Of a stretch of 53,427 nt of DNA, positions 1 through 7,465 are shown in pieces; the stretch's first letter is position 1, and every line of letters starts with the position of its first letter. Both the position numbers and the translations under genes were made by a program. Under the pieces are notes generated by a model, which had not been told where the DNA came from, searched no databases, and was given only the letters and a program-made list of their open reading frames with translations. Source of the DNA: Clostridiales bacterium (GTDB lineage: Bacteria > Bacillota > Clostridia > Christensenellales > Borkfalkiaceae). The stretch is taken from the NCBI GenBank assembly GCA_003523255.1, contig DPGH01000001.1, forward strand, positions 1 through 53,427. The letters run 5' to 3'.

Positions 1-76
1 GCGGGAGTAGCTCATTTGGTAGAGCGCCGCCTTGCCAAGGCGGAGGTGGCGGGTTCGAGCCCCGTCTCCCGCTCCA
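1..76 (+). tRNA. tRNA-Gly (GCC)
   Basis: A complete cloverleaf with a 7-bp acceptor stem (GCGGGAG with CTCCCGC), anticodon GCC in the loop CTTGCCAAG, a GGTTCGAGCC T-arm and an encoded CCA end. It begins at the first base of the window, so its promoter lies outside. It is the first of three closely spaced tRNA genes that probably form one transcript. Confidence 0.97.
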
Positions 77-118
77 CTTATGAAATGGAGGGTACAACGT
101 ACCCTCGTTTCATAACTT

Positions 119-192
119 GGCGCCATAGCCAAGCGGTAAGGCAGAGGTCTGCAAAACCTTCATCCCCGGTTCGATTCCGGGTGGCGCCTCCA
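119..192 (+). tRNA. tRNA-Cys (GCA)
   Basis: A complete cloverleaf with acceptor stem GGCGCCA/TGGCGCC, anticodon GCA in CTGCAAA, a GGTTCGATTCC T-arm and encoded CCA. It lies 42 nt after tRNA-Gly and 4 nt before tRNA-Leu, consistent with one processed precursor. Confidence 0.97.
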
Positions 193-196
193 TAAA

Positions 197-283
197 GCCG
201 AAGTGGCGGAACAGGCAGACGCAAGGGACTTAAAATCCCTCGGTGGCAACACCGTATCGGTTCAAATCCGATCTCCGGCACCA
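197..283 (+). tRNA. tRNA-Leu (TAA)
   Basis: A class II tRNA with a long variable arm (CGGTGGCAACACCG region), anticodon TAA inside ACTTAAAATC, a GGTTCAAATCC T-arm and encoded CCA. There is one apparent mismatch in the acceptor stem (A5 opposite C68). It is the last tRNA of the cluster and is followed directly by a terminator. Confidence 0.96.
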
Positions 284-331
284 AAAATTCCCGAAGAGAA
301 CGTCTGCGTTCCCCTTCGGGAATTTTGTTTT
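284..331 (+). terminator. Terminator of the tRNA cluster
   Basis: An inverted repeat AAAATTCCCGAAG (284-296) with CTTCGGGAATTTT (314-326) is followed by a T-rich tail. It starts right after the CCA of tRNA-Leu and is a strong intrinsic terminator. Confidence 0.9.
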
Positions 332-788
332 AGTTACGGATAAACGCCGTGCCGGCACCGTACGAAAAACACATAAATACAGTTACGATATTTAAAATAT
401 CCGACATAAAACGAACTCGAGAGAATATCTTGAGTTCGTTTTTGTTTTTGCAAGAGATTACTTCTTGTTTAATCAATAAATCAAAATGGTAGATAGTGAG
501 AATTGCAGTATAAGTTCACCAGGTCTATTCATCTTTTTAAGAAATACTTAAAAGAAGAAACTTAAATCGGCACTTTAGCGGGTGCCTGACTATAAAGCTC
601 CGCCTTATAGAGAAGATTTTTATCCCTCTACTTTCTGTTTTAATTCGGTAGAGTCTATATTAAACGCCGTAGAGACGCCCGTTTACGAATTAGAACCGCC
701 ACGAATAAAAGTAGGTAGCCTTATCGGGCAAAAACTGTTACTCTTTATACACGGGCGCCGCCCGAAAAACATAAAGAGGTAATAAAAA
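332..788. other. Non-coding stretch with an orphan terminator
   Basis: No gene is recognised here. A second hairpin with arms 408-418 and 432-442 and a T-rich tail to 449 looks like an intrinsic terminator, but nothing obvious precedes it. A 66-codon frame opens with GTG at 582 and ends at 782. It has no ribosome binding site and no familiar motif, so I do not call it a gene. The end of the stretch holds the AGAGG ribosome binding site of degV at about 776-780. Confidence 0.5.
408..449 (+). terminator. Orphan intrinsic terminator
   Basis: The arms AAAACGAACTC and GAGTTCGTTTT are separated by 13 nt and followed by TTGTTTTT. It is roughly symmetrical and could act in either direction. It lies 80 nt beyond the tRNA terminator with no gene between them. 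Confidence 0.6.
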
Positions 789-1649
789 ATGATAAGATTG
801 TTTACGGATTCCGCGGCAAACCTGCCGCAAAATTTAATCGAAAAACTCGGAGTTACCGTAATACCGTTTACGTGCGTTGCGGGAGAAAGAAAACTCAGCG
901 GATTTACCAAAGACTTCGGAGCGAAAGAATATTATGCGCTTTTAAAAAGCGGCGTGGTCGCGAAAACTTCTATGATTAACCCGTACGTTTTTACGGAAAA
1001 TTTTGAAAACGCACTTAAAAACGGGTATGACGTGCTTTACGTAGGTATGTCGAGCGGGATTAGCGGAACGTTCGCCGCGGCGCGCTCCGCGGCGGAGGAA
1101 CTTAAAAGCAAATACCCCGACCGCGCGATAGAGGTTGTAGACACGCGCGCGGCTTCGCTCGGAGAGGGAATGCTCGTTATACAGGCTGCAGAATACATAA
1201 GCAAAGGAGAGTCGTGTAAAATCGTTGCGGCGCTCGTACGCGAGAGTGCAAGCACGATGAACCAGATTTTTACGGTTGACGATCTAAAATACCTCCGCAA
1301 AAGCGGAAGAGTATGTACGCTTGCGGCGATAATCGGCGGAATTCTCGACATCAGACCCGTGCTTATCGGTAACGCAGAGGGTAAAATCGTCGTAAAAACA
1401 AAAACACGCGGTGCTAAAAAAGCAATAAAAGCACTCGCCGACGAATACGAGTTAAAGGTCAAAGATAAAACGCTGCCCGTCGGCATAGCCCATGCGGATA
1501 ACGAAGCGGGCGTAAATTCTTTAATCGCCGCGCTAAAAGAAAGAGGCTTTACGGGAGAACTCACCGTAGCGGAATACGAACCGATTACGGGCGCACACGT
1601 GGGACCCGGTACGGTTGCGTTGTTCTTTTTCGGGCAAAAACGCGCATAA
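789..1649 (+). CDS. DegV family fatty-acid-binding protein
   Basis: A full-length DegV-family protein of 286 residues. The N-terminal FTDSAANLP (residues 5-13) is the family signature, and the two-lobe pattern continues with YVGMSSGISGTF near residue 80 and a DDLKYLRKSGR segment near 160. In Bacillota such proteins (FakB) bind a single fatty acid and present it to the kinase FakA for phosphorylation in the cytoplasm. No fakA-type kinase is nearby, so the partner must lie elsewhere. The ATG follows an AGAGG site at good spacing. The gene stands alone, convergent with the GH43 gene, and a terminator lies between them. Family assignment is firm; the bound lipid cannot be read from sequence. Confidence 0.93.
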   Translation: MIRLFTDSAANLPQNLIEKLGVTVIPFTCVAGERKLSGFTKDFGAKEYYALLKSGVVAKTSMINPYVFTENFENALKNGYDVLYVGMSSGISGTFAAARSAAEELKSKYPDRAIEVVDTRAASLGEGMLVIQAAEYISKGESCKIVAALVRESASTMNQIFTVDDLKYLRKSGRVCTLAAIIGGILDIRPVLIGNAEGKIVVKTKTRGAKKAIKALADEYELKVKDKTLPVGIAHADNEAGVNSLIAALKERGFTGELTVAEYEPITGAHVGPGTVALFFFGQKRA

Positions 1650-1726
1650 CGAAAAACCCGATATAATTATTCAGTTCGCAAAACGGCTTTTCAAATACAC
1701 CTGACCGAAATTCGCCGTTTAAGCGG

Positions 1727-1763
1727 AACCCCCTTACGGATAAACTCGCAAGGGGGCTTTTTA
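1727..1763 (+). terminator. Terminator after degV
   Basis: CCCCCTT (1729-1735) pairs with AAGGGGG (1750-1756), with a T run directly after. A looser inverted repeat (AAACGGC at 1681, GCCGTTT at 1714) lies just upstream. Confidence 0.85.
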
Positions 1764-1812
1764 ATATTAAGGCTTTGTATTTTTTCTCAAAAAAATCTAA
1801 CAAACGTATTAT

Positions 1813-2718
1813 TTATCTTTCCGTAACGAATAATTTTTTATTTTTAACAATCAATTTACAAATACGCGCCGTTCTGTCGTCTGCGGATAAATCCGAATTT
1901 ACGTCTCTCCCGTGATAAACAAGATACATTTCTCCGTTATCTTCAATCATACTGCAATGACCCGTCGAAATTTCTTTATCATTCGAACACAAAAGAGGAG
2001 AATACTTATCGGGCGAATTTTTAACGAAAGTTATTTTATTAAGTTCGTCGCTTTGATCTTCGGAATAGGCGTATCCCAGGTGATAGGTAGGTTTAAGATA
2101 CGAATTCGCGCTATAAATGCAATAATGCACGCCGTCCTTTTTAAAATAGAATGCACCTTCTATCGTAAACCAATCCTGACCTTTTTTAAACCGATCTTTC
2201 GCAAATATTTCTTCTTCTATCGTAGGCTTTACTACTGCTTTCGGTTCCCCTTTTACGGTAAACGGGTCAATCATTTTATCGACGACAATGTACGTACCCG
2301 CTTTCACGGCTTCATAATCGTTTACCGAATAAAAAATATACATTCCCGTTTCGTTTTCGACAACGTGCGCGTCGATTGAAAACGGCGGCAATAAATCTTT
2401 AACAAAATCAAATTTACCGCACGGGGTATCGGAAACGGCGACCTTAATTCTCTGCATATGCGGTTTAGTTTCGGCAATCGATACGGAAGAATAATACATA
2501 TAAAACTTACCGTCAACTTTAATCACGGAAGGAGCCCAGTACGCCGTTTGCCCTTCAACCGAAAGAACCATACCCACGTATTGCCAGTCGCTGCTCAACC
2601 GCTCGCTTTTATAGCAATAGATTCCGTCCGTACCGGTACAGTAAATATAAAAAAATCCCTCGTCCTTTATTATGTAGGGATCAGGTTGCGCCTTGCCTTT
2701 AAAATTTATTATTTCCAT
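1813..2718 (-). CDS. Glycoside hydrolase family 43-like enzyme
   Basis: A five-bladed beta-propeller glycosidase of the GH43 type, 301 residues with the start used here. The three acidic catalytic positions are visible: Asp13 in QPDPYI, Asp116 in FSIDAHVV and Glu187 in FTIEGAFYF. These enzymes remove arabinose or xylose from plant polysaccharides. No signal peptide is seen, so it probably acts on imported oligosaccharides in the cytoplasm. An ATG ten codons upstream (2748) keeps the frame, but it directly abuts the -10 box of a consensus promoter and so would lie at or before the transcription start. I therefore prefer the ATG at 2718. It is monocistronic and faces degV. Linkage specificity is not determined. 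Confidence 0.85.
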   Translation of the reverse strand: MEIINFKGKAQPDPYIIKDEGFFYIYCTGTDGIYCYKSERLSSDWQYVGMVLSVEGQTAYWAPSVIKVDGKFYMYYSSVSIAETKPHMQRIKVAVSDTPCGKFDFVKDLLPPFSIDAHVVENETGMYIFYSVNDYEAVKAGTYIVVDKMIDPFTVKGEPKAVVKPTIEEEIFAKDRFKKGQDWFTIEGAFYFKKDGVHYCIYSANSYLKPTYHLGYAYSEDQSDELNKITFVKNSPDKYSPLLCSNDKEISTGHCSMIEDNGEMYLVYHGRDVNSDLSADDRTARICKLIVKNKKLFVTER

Positions 2719-2748
2719 GTAACACCCGTCTGTAATTTCGATAACCAT

Positions 2749-2777
2749 ATAATAACATTTAACAAAACTATTGTCAA
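2749..2777 (-). promoter_or_regulatory. Sigma-A promoter of the GH43 gene
   Basis: On the minus strand, TTGACA (complement of 2772-2777) is followed by 17 nt and TATTAT (complement of 2749-2754). The -10 box touches the upstream in-frame ATG, which argues for the downstream start at 2718. Confidence 0.75.
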
Positions 2778-2814
2778 TAGATTCGCCCGCCGCCGCGATA
2801 AAGTTTTTATAAAA

Positions 2815-2866
2815 GCAAAAATCCGCTATTTTAGGCGTTTTTCCCTAAATAATAGCGGATTTTTGC
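2815..2866 (-). terminator. Terminator of tmRNA
   Basis: A long inverted repeat: the arm 2815-2830 pairs with 2851-2866 and is extended by TTAGG/CCTAA inside. It starts 3 nt beyond the CCA of the tmRNA on the minus strand and is followed by GCTTTTAT. Confidence 0.88.
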
Positions 2867-2869
2867 ATT

Positions 2870-3224
2870 TGGTGGAGACGCGGAGAGTTGCACTCCGGTC
2901 TTGAACGCCCCTGCAAAATTTTCTACATACATATCCGACGGTTAATCTCGAAAAAGAAACGGTCGTCGGCGACCTAAATCTTTTTCATAGCGGCTGAATG
3001 CCGCGTTTTCGCCGCAGCCGAAACGAAAACGCCGTTCCCCGTCTGACTGACGCCCTTATCGCTTCCGACGGGAAAAAAGCGAAAGGACGTACGCTTGATT
3101 AAGCAGCGTATGCTAATTCTTGATTGTTGTTAGCATTTAAATTTAATTTTTCGTTTTTACGAAGCCGAACCTTCGGTATGCTTATATCCTGCAAGGCACG
3201 CCCAATCGAAACTGAATCGTCCCC
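2870..3224 (-). ncRNA. ssrA: tmRNA (transfer-messenger RNA)
   Basis: A 355-nt tmRNA that rescues stalled ribosomes by adding a degradation tag, in complex with SmpB. The 5' end GGGGACG (complement of 3218-3224) pairs with CGTCTCC before the ACCA tail (complement of 2870-2873) to form the alanine-tRNA-like acceptor stem. The T-arm is CGGAG-TGCAACT-CTCCG. A short tag frame lies at 3099-3134. The gene follows smpB on the same strand, a natural pairing. The T-loop has G where U/pseudouridine 55 is usual. A TAAAAT at about 3254-3259 may be its -10 box, with the 5' end then made by RNase P. Identity is certain; exact ends are inferred from pairing. Confidence 0.95.
3099..3134 (-). other. tmRNA tag reading frame
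   Basis: Inside ssrA, the frame GCT AAC AAC ... GCT GCT TAA encodes ANNNQELAYAA followed by stop. With the alanine carried by the tmRNA itself the tag would be AANNNQELAYAA. It keeps the hydrophobic/small C-terminus needed by ClpXP-type proteases but ends in AYAA instead of the common ALAA. Confidence 0.9.
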
Positions 3225-3280
3225 ATACGAGGCTTAACGCCCCTTTTTGTTATTTTATGCCGCGAGGCTACTACTGCGTT

Positions 3281-3733
3281 CTATCGCGTTTTAATCGCCC
3301 TGTCCGCCTCGCGAAGAATGTCTTTCTCTTTAAGCGACTTTTTTTTGTCAAAAGTGTGCTTACCGCGACAAAGACCTAATTCTACCTTTATAAGCGAGCC
3401 TTTAAAATAAAGCCGAAGCGGCACGAGAGTGAGACCCTTTTCTTCTACCTTAGACTTTAATCTGACGATTTCCTGTTTGTGGAGAAGAAGCCTTCTGTCC
3501 CTGCGCGAATTTTTGGTGTTGAACGCGCCGGCCTTTTCATATAACGCTATATGCATGTTTTTTATAAGCATTTCGCCTTTATAAACCACGCAAAAAGCGT
3601 CTTTTAAGTTGCAATTGCCGCGTCTTAAAGACTTTACTTCACCCCCCTCGAGTTCGATGCCCGCTTCTATTTTCTCGGTAATAAAATACTCGTGAGTGGC
3701 GGCGCGGTTTAAGCATATAGTTTTATCTTCCAT
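3281..3733 (-). CDS. smpB: SsrA-binding protein SmpB
   Basis: SmpB binds tmRNA and places it in the A site of stalled ribosomes. The 150-residue product shows the core signatures: NRAATHEYFITEKIEAGI near residues 8-25, GGEVKSLR, and a basic C-terminal tail containing KGKHTFDKKKSLKEKD-type sequence and ending in DRAIKTR; the tail mimics an mRNA helix in the decoding site. The frame extends 27 codons upstream, but that part overlaps the end of secG and does not resemble the family, so the ATG at 3733 is the likely start. No strong ribosome binding site precedes it. It lies between secG and ssrA on the same strand. Confidence 0.96.
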   Translation of the reverse strand: MEDKTICLNRAATHEYFITEKIEAGIELEGGEVKSLRRGNCNLKDAFCVVYKGEMLIKNMHIALYEKAGAFNTKNSRRDRRLLLHKQEIVRLKSKVEEKGLTLVPLRLYFKGSLIKVELGLCRGKHTFDKKKSLKEKDILREADRAIKTR

Positions 3734-3748
3734 AAAATTTCGCCCGCT

Positions 3749-3785
3749 AAAAGAAAACGGCGTATTCCTCTTGGGAAACGCCGTT
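3749..3785 (-). terminator. Hairpin between secG and smpB
   Basis: On the minus strand, AACGGCGT (from 3785) pairs with ACGCCGTT (to 3756), followed by TTCTTTT. It fits an intrinsic terminator after secG, probably leaky, because smpB follows within 70 nt and no clear promoter is visible between them. Confidence 0.65.
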
Positions 3786-3800
3786 ACTGCCGTCGATAAG

Positions 3801-4100
3801 TTACATATTCGCAAACAACGCCACTATCGCGAAAGCGATGCACAAAACCGCAAACACTATACCGCTGATAACGGTAAGTTTTTTCATTTTGTGTTCGAAC
3901 GTTTTGCTTCTGTTCTTACCTAAGAAAGTTTCGGTCTGCCCGCCGAGCGCGCTTACGCCCGAGGAGTTACCCGGTTGAAACAATACTACCAAAATGATGA
4001 ATATAGCGCAAACCGACATAACCGCGAGTGCCACTATTCTGATTATCGGCCAGACGTTCCAAAATCCGCCGGTCGCCATAAGCATATTCGTTACGCTCAT
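3801..4100 (-). CDS. secG: Protein-export membrane protein SecG
   Basis: A small subunit of the SecYEG translocon in the cytoplasmic membrane. The 99-residue sequence has two hydrophobic segments (about 18-42 and 75-96) flanking the conserved loop with LFQPGNSSGVSALGGQTETFLGKNRSKTFE, which is diagnostic for SecG although the N-terminus is slightly long. A GGGAG ribosome binding site sits 7 nt before the ATG. A perfect 8-bp hairpin (4115-4122 with 4126-4133) lies in the leader. It has its own promoter and is followed by smpB and ssrA, a neighbourhood often seen in Bacillota. Confidence 0.95.
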   Translation of the reverse strand: MSVTNMLMATGGFWNVWPIIRIVALAVMSVCAIFIILVVLFQPGNSSGVSALGGQTETFLGKNRSKTFEHKMKKLTVISGIVFAVLCIAFAIVALFANM

Positions 4101-4154
4101 TTTATTCTCCCGAACGCGTTTACGTTAAACGCGCATTTTTCAAAAAGTAAAAAG

Positions 4155-4183
4155 ATTATACCACACGAAAGCCGTTTTTTCAA
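4155..4183 (-). promoter_or_regulatory. Sigma-A promoter of secG
   Basis: On the minus strand, TTGAAA (complement of 4178-4183), a 17-nt spacer and TATAAT (complement of 4155-4160). It lies about 55 nt upstream of the secG start and leaves a leader that contains the hairpin at 4115-4133. Confidence 0.8.
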
Positions 4184-4226
4184 CTGTTTTGCGCGATTTT
4201 TTCAAAGTCTTTTAAATAAAAGTCTT

Positions 4227-5795
4227 TTATAAAAGCGATTTACCCGTCATTTCGGCAGGAATTTCGATTCCCATCATGGTTAAAAGCGTGGGTGCGATAT
4301 CGCAAAGTCTGCCACCCTCTTTGAGTTTTACGCCTTTGTACCTGTCGTCTACAACGATAAACGGAACCTTGTTTGTCGTGTGCGCGGTGAACGGCGAACC
4401 GTCCTCGTCAATCATTTTATCCGCGTTGCCGTGGTCGGCGGTTACTATCGCCGCGCCGCCGAGTTCGGATATTTTATCGAGAACTTTGCCCACGCACTCT
4501 TCTACCGTTTTAACGGCTTTTACCGCCGCGTCGAAAACGCCCGTATGACCTACCATATCGCAGTTGGCAAAATTTAAAACCATCATGTCGTACTTGCCCG
4601 TACCGAGTTCTTCAATAACTTTATCGGTAACTTCGTACGCGCTCATCTCGGGCTTTAGGTCGTATGTGGCAACCTTCGGCGAGGGTATTACTATTCTCGT
4701 TTCGCCCTCTACGGGTGCCTCTAACTTGGCGTTGAAAAAGAAAGTTACGTGCGCGTATTTTTCCGTTTCGGCTATATGAAGTTGTTTTAAACCGAGTTTA
4801 GAAAGATACTGCGGAAGGGTGTTTTTTATTTCTTCCGGCGGGAACGCCACGCCGACGTTTTTAAATGAACCGTCGTATACCGCAAAGCCGACGTATACCG
4901 GCGACAAGAAACCCGTTTTTCTCTCGAAATACATGTTTTTGCCCTTTTCGGCATCGTAATAGGGAGTAAATTCCTCCTGCGAGAGGGCGCGGGTAATCTG
5001 GCGCGCGCGGTCGGGGCGAAAGTTAAAGAATATTATAGAATCTCCCTTTTCGATAAGTCCTATCGGCTTGCCGGTTTCGCAAATATTCGTGGGAAGCATA
5101 AATTCGTCTGTAACGCCTTTTTCATAACTGTTCTCCACCGCTTTAACGGCGTTATCCTCGTGCACGCCGATGCCGGAAGTCAGCATATCGTACGCCTTTA
5201 ACGTTCTGTCCCAGTTATTATCTCTGTCCATAACGTAATATCTGCCGCAAACGGAAGCAATTTTGCCGTAACCGAGTTTATCCATTTCCGCCTGAAGTTC
5301 TTTAACGTATTCCGCACCTGAGGTCGGAGGCGTGTCTCTGCCGTCCATAAAACAATGTACGTATGTTTCTTTAACGCCCTCGTCTTTCGCCATTTTAAGC
5401 AGCGCGTACAGGTGCGTTATATGCGAATGCACGCCGCCCGTAGACAAAAGCCCGTATAAATGAAGTTTTTTGCCGTTATCCCTTGCGGAATCGACCGCCT
5501 TTTTAAGCGCGGCGTTTTTAAAAAAGTCGCCGTCTTGTATGGCTTTGGTGATTTTGGTTAAATCCTGATAGATAACTCTGCCCGCGCCTATATTGAGATG
5601 CCCTACTTCCGAATTGCCCATCTGCCCGTCGGGAAGTCCTACGTCCATACCACTTGCGCCGATAAGGGTGGAGGGATATTCTTTTTCGAGGTTCTCTACA
5701 ACTTTCGCGTTTGCCGCTTTAACGGCGTTGCCGCGCACGGCCGGGCTGTATCCGTAGCCGTCCATTATGATAATGCAACAAGGTCTTTTTTCCAT
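4227..5795 (-). CDS. gpmI: Cofactor-independent phosphoglycerate mutase
   Basis: It converts 3-phosphoglycerate to 2-phosphoglycerate using two Mn ions and a phosphoserine intermediate. The 522-residue product is full length. The phosphatase-like domain opens with IIIMDGYGYS (metal Asp) and carries the nucleophile region DGQMGNSEVGHLNIGAGR near residue 60. The C-terminal metal sites are seen in NCDMVGHTG and TADHGNADKM. An AAGGAG site precedes the ATG. It lies 27 nt after the PHP phosphatase gene on the same strand. With pgk and tpiA just upstream and pyk at 51 kb, the window holds most of lower glycolysis except GAPDH and enolase. Confidence 0.97.
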   Translation of the reverse strand: MEKRPCCIIIMDGYGYSPAVRGNAVKAANAKVVENLEKEYPSTLIGASGMDVGLPDGQMGNSEVGHLNIGAGRVIYQDLTKITKAIQDGDFFKNAALKKAVDSARDNGKKLHLYGLLSTGGVHSHITHLYALLKMAKDEGVKETYVHCFMDGRDTPPTSGAEYVKELQAEMDKLGYGKIASVCGRYYVMDRDNNWDRTLKAYDMLTSGIGVHEDNAVKAVENSYEKGVTDEFMLPTNICETGKPIGLIEKGDSIIFFNFRPDRARQITRALSQEEFTPYYDAEKGKNMYFERKTGFLSPVYVGFAVYDGSFKNVGVAFPPEEIKNTLPQYLSKLGLKQLHIAETEKYAHVTFFFNAKLEAPVEGETRIVIPSPKVATYDLKPEMSAYEVTDKVIEELGTGKYDMMVLNFANCDMVGHTGVFDAAVKAVKTVEECVGKVLDKISELGGAAIVTADHGNADKMIDEDGSPFTAHTTNKVPFIVVDDRYKGVKLKEGGRLCDIAPTLLTMMGIEIPAEMTGKSLL

Positions 5796-5822
5796 AATAT
5801 TCTCCTTTTCTTAGTGCAATCG

Positions 5823-6605
5823 TTAAACGATTTTGCCGTTTAACAGTTTTATTTTGTCCGTCATTTTAACGTTCATCGCGCCGAGCACTTTATTCGCGCG
5901 GGCGATAAGCGCGGGGCATTCCGCAAAAAAGTCCGGTCTGTGCGCGTCCGCGCCGTATATCACGGTGTTGCCCGTTTCCGCCGCAATCTTAAAAAATCTC
6001 TCGGACGGATACGTTCTGTCGTCCGCAAAGCCCCATAAGTTAAACTCCAGCGGAATATCTTTTTCCTTTGCGTAAACGCAAAGCCGTTTCATTTCCTTTA
6101 CGTAGAACTCGTCGTTACCGTTAAAGCGGAACACGTCGGGGTGCGCGAGATACGAAAACCAGCCCGTCGCAAGTCCCTCTATCGTCTGGGTTACGTAAGC
6201 GGTAAGTTCCTCTTCGGTATTATCTTTCGAAAGACAGTGTTTGCCGTCGTATTCGTTGTTAAGATAGTGTTGCCCGAGTATAAGATAATCTACGCGAAAA
6301 GGTTCTATCGACTTTAAAAACCTCTCGAACAAAGCGGGATAATATTCCGTTTCGAATCCGAGGTAAATATCTATCTTATCCGCATACTTTTCTTTAAGTT
6401 TTCTCACGCTTAAAGCGTAGTCCTCGGCGACCTTTAACGACATTCTGTCGCCGTCGTACCAGCCGTTACCGTAGTCGTACGGGGCGTGATCGGAAAACCC
6501 GAGAATTTTTATACCCGCCGCAATCGCTTGCTTAACGTATTCTTCGTCCTCACCCACCGCGTGCCCGCACCTTGTAGTGTGCGTGTGAAAATTCGCTGTA
6601 AACAT
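5823..6605 (-). CDS. PHP-domain phosphatase (histidinol-phosphatase-like)
   Basis: A polymerase-and-histidinol-phosphatase (PHP) domain of 260 residues. Metal ligands are visible in NFHTHTTRCGH (residues 5-15), GFSDHAPYD (about 36-44), the ETEYYP segment, LAHPDVFRF and GADAHRP near the C-terminus. In the HisK/HisJ type this domain removes phosphate from histidinol phosphate; many homologues act on other small phosphate esters. No histidine biosynthesis gene is nearby, and it shares an operon with gpmI, so the histidine role is uncertain. Only a short AGGT site is present before the ATG. Confidence 0.85.
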   Translation of the reverse strand: MFTANFHTHTTRCGHAVGEDEEYVKQAIAAGIKILGFSDHAPYDYGNGWYDGDRMSLKVAEDYALSVRKLKEKYADKIDIYLGFETEYYPALFERFLKSIEPFRVDYLILGQHYLNNEYDGKHCLSKDNTEEELTAYVTQTIEGLATGWFSYLAHPDVFRFNGNDEFYVKEMKRLCVYAKEKDIPLEFNLWGFADDRTYPSERFFKIAAETGNTVIYGADAHRPDFFAECPALIARANKVLGAMNVKMTDKIKLLNGKIV

Positions 6606-6652
6606 TTTATCGATACCTAAAAATCTTACTCTTCAGTTCGCGTCAGGTTTTT

Positions 6653-6678
6653 AAAAGGGCTACCGCGGTAGCCCTTTT
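6653..6678 (-). terminator. Terminator after tpiA
   Basis: A near-perfect palindrome AAAAGGGCTACC/GGTAGCCCTTTT just beyond the tpiA stop codon. It separates pgk-tpiA from the downstream phosphatase-gpmI pair. Confidence 0.88.
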
Positions 6679-6683
6679 TACGA

Positions 6684-7436
6684 TTAGTCTTTATAGTTTA
6701 CAATAGCCGCAAAGTCGTTTGCTTTAAGCGACGCGCCGCCGATAAGACCGCCGTCGATATTTCTCATAGCCATAAGTTCTTTCGCGTTGGAGGGCTTCAT
6801 GCTGCCGCCGTATTGAATGCGAAGGTTTTTTGCAACTTCCGCGCCGAAAGTCTTTTTGATAAGACTTCTTATATAGCCGATGGTTTTGTTAGCGTCTTCC
6901 GCAGTGGCGGTTTTGCCCGTGCCGATAGCCCAAACGGGTTCGTATGCTATTACGATATTATCGAAGTCTTCTGCAGTGATATCCTTAAAGCCCTCTAAAA
7001 TCTGTTTTTTAAGAACGCGTTTTGTTCTGTTCTTTTCACGGTCGGCAAGAGTTTCGCCTACGCAAACGATAGGTTTTAATTCGTATTTAAGCGCCTGTTT
7101 AAGTCTTTTGTTCACGGTTTCGTCCGTTTCGCCGAAATACTGTCTTCTTTCGGAATGTCCGATGATAACGTAAGAAACGGGTACTTCTTTAAGCATTTCC
7201 GCCGAGATTTCGCCGGTGAACGCACCGCTGTCCGCCCAAGCCACGTTTTCCGCGCCGACTCTTATTTTGCTGCCGCGTACCGCTTCTTCTACCGCGTAAA
7301 GGTCGGTATAAGGAACGCATACCACTACTTCGCATTTCGCTTTTGCTACGAGCGGTTTAAGTTCGTTGATAAGTTCTACCGCTTCTTTCGCGGTTTTGTT
7401 CATCTTCCAGTTGCCTGCTATGATGGGTTTTCTCAT
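6684..7436 (-). CDS. tpiA: Triosephosphate isomerase
   Basis: It interconverts dihydroxyacetone phosphate and glyceraldehyde 3-phosphate. This is a TIM barrel of 250 residues, the normal length. Active-site residues are present: NWKMN with the lysine (residues 10-14), the catalytic histidine in IIGHSERR (near 95) and the catalytic glutamate in AYEPVWAIGTGKTA (near 165-178). The phosphate-binding YGGS and GLIGGASL are in the last third. A GGAG site precedes the ATG. It lies 29 nt after pgk and is co-transcribed with it. Confidence 0.98.
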   Translation of the reverse strand: MRKPIIAGNWKMNKTAKEAVELINELKPLVAKAKCEVVVCVPYTDLYAVEEAVRGSKIRVGAENVAWADSGAFTGEISAEMLKEVPVSYVIIGHSERRQYFGETDETVNKRLKQALKYELKPIVCVGETLADREKNRTKRVLKKQILEGFKDITAEDFDNIVIAYEPVWAIGTGKTATAEDANKTIGYIRSLIKKTFGAEVAKNLRIQYGGSMKPSNAKELMAMRNIDGGLIGGASLKANDFAAIVNYKD

Positions 7437-7465
7437 TGTATTTTTCTCCGTAAAATTATTGACAA

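Noticed and set aside
582..782. A 66-codon frame upstream of degV
   Set aside because: It uses a GTG start with no ribosome binding site, follows a stop closely, and matches no family I know. It may be a leader region of degV.
2719..2748. An upstream in-frame start for the GH43 gene
   Set aside because: The -10 box of a consensus promoter ends at the base before this ATG, so it would not be in a normal message.
3225..3241. GGGGCG before the tmRNA as its 5' end
   Set aside because: It cannot pair with the 3' acceptor CGTCTCC, whereas GGGGACG ending at 3224 pairs at all seven positions.
3734..3814. A 27-codon N-terminal extension of SmpB
   Set aside because: It overlaps secG and the intervening hairpin and does not resemble the SmpB N-terminus.
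4101..4154. A riboswitch in the secG leader
   Set aside because: There is only a simple 8-bp hairpin, with no conserved riboswitch core that I recognise.
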